From CAVORB01 sp964395315 (GTDB lineage: Bacteria > Pseudomonadota > Gammaproteobacteria > Chromatiales > Chromatiaceae), in NCBI GenBank assembly GCA_964395315.1, contig CAYNBI010000015.1:1-50140 (forward strand): a stretch of DNA of 50,140 nt, in the 5' to 3' direction. The notes under the pieces are model-generated. The model searched no databases, was not told the origin of the DNA, and saw only the letters and a program-made list of their open reading frames with translations. Made by a program: the position numbers and the translations under genes. Positions 45,847 through 50,140 of this stretch are shown piece after piece. Each line of letters starts with the position of its first letter. The stretch's first letter is position 1.

Positions 45847-47408
45847 TCAGACCTCCGCCGGGGCAATCAAGAGCGAATGACCATGCATCGCGCCGGGCTT
45901 GGGCAACCCAAGCAGGTCCAGCACCGTGGGGGCGATGGACTCGATGCCGGCGCCGATCGCGAGCCGCCAGGGCGTCTCGTCGACGATCAGGCAAGGCACC
46001 GGATAGACGGTGTGCTGGGTGTGTGGGGCGCCCGTCAGCGGGTCCACCATCTCGTCGCAATTGCCATGGTCCGCCGTGAGGATGACCGAGTAGCCCTCCT
46101 GCACCGCCACATCCAGAACCCGCCCGACCTCGCGGTCGAGGGTCTCGACGGCCTGAATCACGGCTTCGCGTACCGCCGTGTGACCGACCATGTCGCCATT
46201 GGCGAAGTTGACGACGACGAAGGGATAGCTTCCGCTCTGCAGGGCCTCGATCACGGCATCCGCGACCTCCGCGGCACTCATCTCTGGCTTGAGATCGTAG
46301 GTGGCGACCTGTGGCGAGGGGATCAGCCGGCGCTCTTCCCCTGGCAGGGGATCGCCCTGCCCTCCGTTGAAGAAGAAGGTCACGTGCGCGTACTTCTCGG
46401 TCTCGGCGCAGTGGAACTGATTCATCCCGCCTTTGCTCAGCACCTGCGCGAGGGTGACGTCTGGCCGCTCATGGTCGAAGGCGTAAGCGAGACCCAAGCG
46501 GCTGTCATACTCCATCATGCAGGTGACCTCCGCCGCGCGGAAGTCGCCGCGATCGAAGTGATCGAAGTCCGCCTTGCACAGGGCCGACACGGTCTGTCGC
46601 GGCCGGTCCTTGCGGAAGTTGAAGAAGATGACGCTGTCGCCGTTGGCGATCGGCTCCCCGCCCGCGATCACGGTCGGGACAATGAACTCGTCGTCCTCGC
46701 CCTCGGCGTAGGCCTGTCGGATCGCTTCCGCCGCCGTGTCCGCTGGCCGGCCTTGCGCGCGCGCCACGGCGTTAAAGGCGCGCTCGGTGCGGTTCCAGCG
46801 ATGATCCCGATCCATGGCGTAGTAGCGACCGGAAAGCGTGACGATTCGNNNNNNNNNNCAGCGCCGCCGCCCGCCGCCTCAAGCGCGCTCTCCACCCGCC
46901 CCAGGTAGCCCACGGCGGAGCGGGGCGGGGTGTCGCGGCCGTCGGTGATCATGTGTACCACGGGCACCGCCCCCTTACGCTGGCACAACCGGATCAGCGC
47001 CAACAGGTGATTGACATGGCTGTGCACACCGCCGTCCGAGATCAATCCCATCAGGTGAACCGGGCGTTGCCGCTCCGCGGCGCGGGCGGCCGCCTGGTTG
47101 AGCGCGGGATTCTCCAAGAACGAGCCGTCGGCAACGGCGTCGTCGATGAGCACCAGATCCTGGCGGATGACACAACCGGAGCCCAAGGTCATGTGGCCCA
47201 CCTCCGAGTTGCCCATCTGACCGTCGGGCAACCCGACCGCGCGGCCGGAGGCCTGTAGCGTGGTGTGGGCATTGCGGGAAAAGTAGGCGTCCAATCGGGG
47301 CGTGTCGGCGATGGCAACCGCATTGTTGGCCTTGGTCGGATTGACTCCGAAGCCGTCGAGAATGATCAGAACCACCGGCCGCCGCGGTACCTTCAGCTTG
47401 TCGGCCAT
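45847..47408 (-). CDS. gpmI: 2,3-bisphosphoglycerate-independent phosphoglycerate mutase, interrupted by an assembly gap
   Basis: GpmI interconverts 3- and 2-phosphoglycerate using two manganese ions. From ATG 47408 (GGAGG site six bases upstream) 183 residues are readable, including ILDGFG and nucleophile Ser68 in MGNSEVGH. Ten n's follow (46858-46849). The frame then resumes with RIVTLSGRYYAMDRDHRW for 333 residues to the stop, with DGRDTPP before the gap and LTADHGNCDEM after it. The pieces total 516 residues, against 514 in Escherichia coli, so almost nothing is missing. The apparent frame change comes from the placeholder length, not from a mutation. Divergent from glgC. Confidence 0.93.
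46849..46858. other. Assembly gap (10 n)
   Basis: Ten undetermined bases mark a scaffold join within gpmI. Counting residues on each side suggests the true missing length is about two bases, or two plus a few codons, rather than ten. Confidence 0.95.
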
Positions 47409-47746
47409 CACCGTCCTCCGAAAGAGCGCTTCGAACAAGGCCCCTAGTTTAGCCGTAGCGAGGCATCCTGTGGTCCCCGCGCTTCCCTCGATTCACGAAA
47501 TCGTCACCGAACGCGGCGTATGCTGTCCCCGACCGCCGAGTCACCGCCGATGTCAGACGGCAGACGGAGAGGCGAGCCCCGGCACTGACCTCCATCATCC
47601 TGAAGTCGAAAAAGCCTTGGGTCGCGTTCCAGCGAAACGGGAAGTGGTGGAGAATGCCAGCATGGGTAGACGGCACCGTCGCCCGCAGCGGCGACGGAAA
47701 TGAAGTGCAAAGAGCGCCCGCTCTGGATTGGGTGCGGGGAGGAAAC
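47409..47746. other. Divergent gpmI/glgC intergenic region
   Basis: The 338 bp hold no convincing gene. A perfect 8-bp hairpin with a 6-base loop lies at 47676-47697 (arms CCGTCGCC and GGCGACGG), about 50 bases before the glgC start. A weak minus-strand -10-like TAAACT lies near the gpmI start, without a matching -35. Nothing else was recognised. Confidence 0.4.
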
Positions 47747-49006
47747 ATGCAGACCGATCGAATCATCGCCTTCGTCATGGCAGGCGGCCAGGGATCACGT
47801 CTCCAACCGCTGACCTCGGTTCGCTCGAAACCATCGGTGCCTTTCGGCGCCAGGTATCGAATCGTCGATTTCGTGCTGAGCAACCTGGTGAACTCCCAGA
47901 TCCACACGATCTACTTGCTGGTCCAGTACAAGTCGCAGTCGCTGATCGAGCACGTGCGCAAGTCCTGGACCATCTCGCCGCTGCTGCAGGAACAATTCGT
48001 TACCGTGGTACCGCCGCAGATGATGTCAGGGGAGCATTGGTTTCAGGGCACCGCCGACGCCGTTCACCAGAACATCAACCTCATCGAGGACCACGCCCCC
48101 GACCTGGTCGCAGTGTTCGGCGCGGACCACATCTACCGCATGGACATCCGGCAGATGGTTGCCTTCCACCGCGAACGGGAGGCCGACGTCACCATCGCCG
48201 CCCTGCCCGTCCCGCTCGCGGATGCCCGCGGCTTCGGCGTCATCGCCGCCGATCCCGAGGGGCGCATCCAGGCCTTCCAGGAGAAACCGGCCGAACCGAC
48301 CCCGATGCCGCATGATCCCGCACATGCGTTCGCCTCGATGGGAAACTACATCTTCGACACCGAGGTCCTCGTGTCCGCCCTCCACGAGGCGCGCAAGAAC
48401 GGCGAGACCGACTTCGGCGGGCACGTGCTGCCGCGGCTGCTGAGAACCCACCGCCTGTTCGCCTACGACTTCGCAACCAACGAGATTCCGGGAATCAAAC
48501 CCTATGAGGACCGCGTCTATTGGCGCGATGTCGGCAACATCGACGCCTACTTCGACGCCCACAAGGACGTGCTCGGGGGCGAGCCCGTGTTCGACATGTT
48601 CAACCCGCAGTGGCCCATCTTCTCCAGCAACTACCAGGGCCCGGTCGCACGCGTGCTTGGGGGCGAGCTGCGCAACAGCCTGCTCGGCGCCGCCACGGTC
48701 ATCCATGACGGCGTGCGCATCCGCGACTCGATCATCCGGCGCGAGGCGGTGATCGAGGAGGACGTGGAGCTCGAGGACTGCATCGTAATGGACTACAGCC
48801 GCATCTGCCGTGGCGCCCGCCTGCGCCGCGTGATCATCGACCGGCACAACATCGTCGAGGCCGGCGACGTCATCGGCTACGACGAAGAGGCCGACCGCCA
48901 GCGCTTCCACGTCAGCCCGTCCGGGATCACGGTGATTCCGGGCGGACGCGCGAGCTATTTCGCCCGCGACTCGCGGTCGCGCAGCCGCGGAGGCTACTCG
49001 GAGTAA
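47747..49006 (+). CDS. glgC: Glucose-1-phosphate adenylyltransferase
   Basis: GlgC makes ADP-glucose for glycogen. The 419-residue protein has the pyrophosphorylase N-terminal domain (FVMAGGQGSRLQPLTSVRSKPSVPFGARYRIVDFVLSN, FGADHIYRMD, FQEKPAEP) and a C-terminal left-handed beta helix (ATVIHDGVRIRDSIIRREAVIEEDVELEDCIVMDYSRI). ATG 47747 follows GGGGAGG; in-frame sequence upstream to 47654 has no family match. It implies carbon storage as glycogen. No glgA or glgB lies in the window, so the pathway genes are elsewhere. Confidence 0.97.
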   Translation: MQTDRIIAFVMAGGQGSRLQPLTSVRSKPSVPFGARYRIVDFVLSNLVNSQIHTIYLLVQYKSQSLIEHVRKSWTISPLLQEQFVTVVPPQMMSGEHWFQGTADAVHQNINLIEDHAPDLVAVFGADHIYRMDIRQMVAFHREREADVTIAALPVPLADARGFGVIAADPEGRIQAFQEKPAEPTPMPHDPAHAFASMGNYIFDTEVLVSALHEARKNGETDFGGHVLPRLLRTHRLFAYDFATNEIPGIKPYEDRVYWRDVGNIDAYFDAHKDVLGGEPVFDMFNPQWPIFSSNYQGPVARVLGGELRNSLLGAATVIHDGVRIRDSIIRREAVIEEDVELEDCIVMDYSRICRGARLRRVIIDRHNIVEAGDVIGYDEEADRQRFHVSPSGITVIPGGRASYFARDSRSRSRGGYSE

Positions 49007-49149
49007 GCCACAGCCACCGTAGCCCGCCCGTGCTAGGAGGTTACGGCATGCGAAGCTCGATCGCCGCGCCTCCGGGCAGTCGGGACGAGGCCGGCAGAGG
49101 CGCTGCGAATCCATCACAGGTGCCATGCCGTCAACGGACTCGCGTCCGT

Positions 49150-49299
49150 AGACTTCGGAAGACGCGGATTATTCGCCATCCTGGCCAAAGGCAGCACGCC
49201 AACCGAGAAGCGCGGTTCTTGGGTGGCTTCATATTCAATCGCTCACGCGCTTTGAAACGGCGTCGCATACCCGTGCCGCGGGACGCGTTGAATTGATCA
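49150..49299 (+). repeat. Dispersed intergenic repeat, copy B
   Basis: This 150-bp segment is the plus-strand partner of copy A at 21225-21374. The alignment has no gaps; differences are spread evenly and both end GAATTGATCA. It lies 108 bp before the TVP38-like gene, in the same orientation, just as copy A precedes dnaE. No terminal inverted repeats or target duplications were seen at its ends. Confidence 0.8.
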
Positions 49300-49322
49300 G
49301 CGCTTTCTTAGCCTATTACAAT
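49293..49322 (+). promoter_or_regulatory. Candidate promoter made partly by repeat copy B
   Basis: TTGATC (49293-49298), inside the end of the repeat, and TACAAT (49317-49322), just outside it, are separated by 18 bases. The -10 matches five of six positions, the -35 four of six. It would drive the TVP38-like gene with a leader of about 80 bases. Confidence 0.4.
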
Positions 49323-49407
49323 ATGCTGAATCTAGTGGGCCGATGAGTAAGCGCCTTCCAAGCGCACCGCACAGCCAGCGGACGAAGTCCCTCATCCCAG
49401 GAGACGT

Positions 49408-50139
49408 ATGACGAGATTTGGAGCGGTGCTGCGCGGCATCTTCTTGATCAGCACGCTGGTATTGGTCGGGGTGCTGATCAGCGAGTACGCGTTCCTGCAT
49501 GGGCCCGAGACCCTCAAACAGTGGGCCGATGCGGAAATCCGTGGCGCTGGCGCATCCGGAATCCTCGTGTTCATCGCCGTTGGGGCGGTCTTCACCGGCG
49601 TCGGATTGCCGCGCCAGGTCTTCGCGATCGCCGCGGGGTATGCGTTCGGAATCGCAGCCGGTACCGCCTTGGCGCTGACCGCTGAGATGGTCGGCGTTCT
49701 GCTTGGTTTCGTTTATGCGCGCTTCTTTGCCCGAGACCTCGTGGCCCGTCGTTATCCAACCCGAATCCGCAAGGTCGACGCTTTTCTGCAGACCTACCCC
49801 TTCTCCATGACCCTGGCGGTGCGCTTGTTTCCCGTCGGCAACAACCTCGTGGTCAATTTGCTGGCCGGCGTCTCCAATGTGCGCGCGACTCCTTTTCTCG
49901 CGGCCTCCGCCGTCGGCCACTTCCCGCAAACCCTGGCCTTCGCCATGATCGGTGGCGGAATTGCCGACAGCGACCTGCTGCAGGCTGCGCTCGCAGTGGC
50001 GCTGTTCGCCATCTCCGCCGCGATCGGCGCGCACCTCTACGGAAAATATCGCCGTGGCCGGGCGTTCTACGACGACGCAGAGGATGCGGCTGTCGCAGCC
50101 CCGGAGTTGGCGCGGCCTGCCCGCTGCCGGGACCTCTAG
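49408..50139 (+). CDS. TVP38/TMEM64 (DedA-superfamily) membrane protein
   Basis: The 243-residue protein has about six hydrophobic segments and the VTT/SNARE-associated core: GLPRQVFAIAAGYAFG, then FPVGNNLVVNLLAGVSNVRATPFLAASAVGHFP. These match bacterial TVP38/TMEM64 homologues, distant relatives of DedA, thought to move lipids or maintain membrane homeostasis. ATG 49408 follows AGGAGA. The C-terminal 25 residues are polar and acidic. The stop codon lies at 50137-50139, one base before the window edge. Function in this organism is not shown by the neighbours. Confidence 0.88.
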   Translation: MTRFGAVLRGIFLISTLVLVGVLISEYAFLHGPETLKQWADAEIRGAGASGILVFIAVGAVFTGVGLPRQVFAIAAGYAFGIAAGTALALTAEMVGVLLGFVYARFFARDLVARRYPTRIRKVDAFLQTYPFSMTLAVRLFPVGNNLVVNLLAGVSNVRATPFLAASAVGHFPQTLAFAMIGGGIADSDLLQAALAVALFAISAAIGAHLYGKYRRGRAFYDDAEDAAVAAPELARPARCRDL

Positions 50140-50140
50140 C

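Larger units (their letters stand above)
49007..49407 (+). other. Intergenic stretch between glgC and the TVP38-like gene
   Basis: The 401 bp contain repeat copy B (49150-49299) and, at its downstream end, a promoter-like pair (49293-49322). An 88-codon frame at 49030-49296 covers the repeat but has no ribosome site and is not credible as a gene. No other feature was seen. Confidence 0.5.

Noticed and set aside
49030..49296. Small protein covering repeat copy B
   Set aside because: The frame shares its ending with a frame in copy A, but the second codon position is the most variable there, which argues against selection on this protein. No ribosome site.

Overview
The window is about 50 kb of GC-rich chromosomal DNA. 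The gene families and gene order point to a gammaproteobacterium: dxr, rseP, bamA, skp, lpxD, fabZ, lpxA, lpxB, rnhB, dnaE and accA follow rpsB-tsf-pyrH-frr-uppS-cdsA, and carA-carB-greA are together. The lipid A genes show a Gram-negative outer membrane. Genus cannot be fixed from sequence alone; a sulfur-oxidising or Chromatiales-like lineage is only a guess. Ten n's at 46849-46858 show this is a draft assembly. No tRNA, rRNA, CRISPR array or complete insertion sequence was seen.

Layout. 1-6333: OPT transporter (cut by the left edge, with a probable frameshift at its N-terminus), greA, carB, carA and a good carAB promoter, all on the minus strand. 6384-7817: divergent thioredoxin genes trxC and cnoX. 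7887-14732: a five-gene minus-strand cluster of an FHA-FHA-ABC transporter fusion, a zinc-ribbon Ser/Thr kinase, a secreted von Willebrand A protein, a glycine-zipper lipoprotein and an M48 peptidase. This is the most accessory-looking part of the window. A promoter framed by a perfect inverted repeat lies upstream of it. 15128-36679: the long housekeeping block tilS-accA-dnaE-(tlpA)-rnhB-lpxB-lpxA-fabZ-lpxD-skp-bamA-rseP-dxr-cdsA-uppS-frr-pyrH-tsf-rpsB, all minus strand, covering translation factors, UMP synthesis, undecaprenyl and phospholipid precursors, lipid A and outer-membrane protein assembly. 36680-37159: divergent map/rpsB control region with an S2-type leader and, further upstream, a small promoter-terminator unit. 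37160-40614: map-glnD on the plus strand. 40828-47408: HAD phosphatase, LysM coiled-coil protein, SohB-type protease, thyA and gpmI, minus strand. 47747-50139: glgC and a TVP38/DedA-like membrane protein, plus strand.

The most notable non-gene observation is a pair of 150-bp intergenic repeats (21225-21374 and 49150-49299, opposite strands, about 73 percent identical without gaps). Each lies just upstream of a gene read in the same direction as the element. The second most notable is the kinase/FHA-ABC/vWA cluster, whose gene combination suggests phosphorylation-controlled envelope transport.
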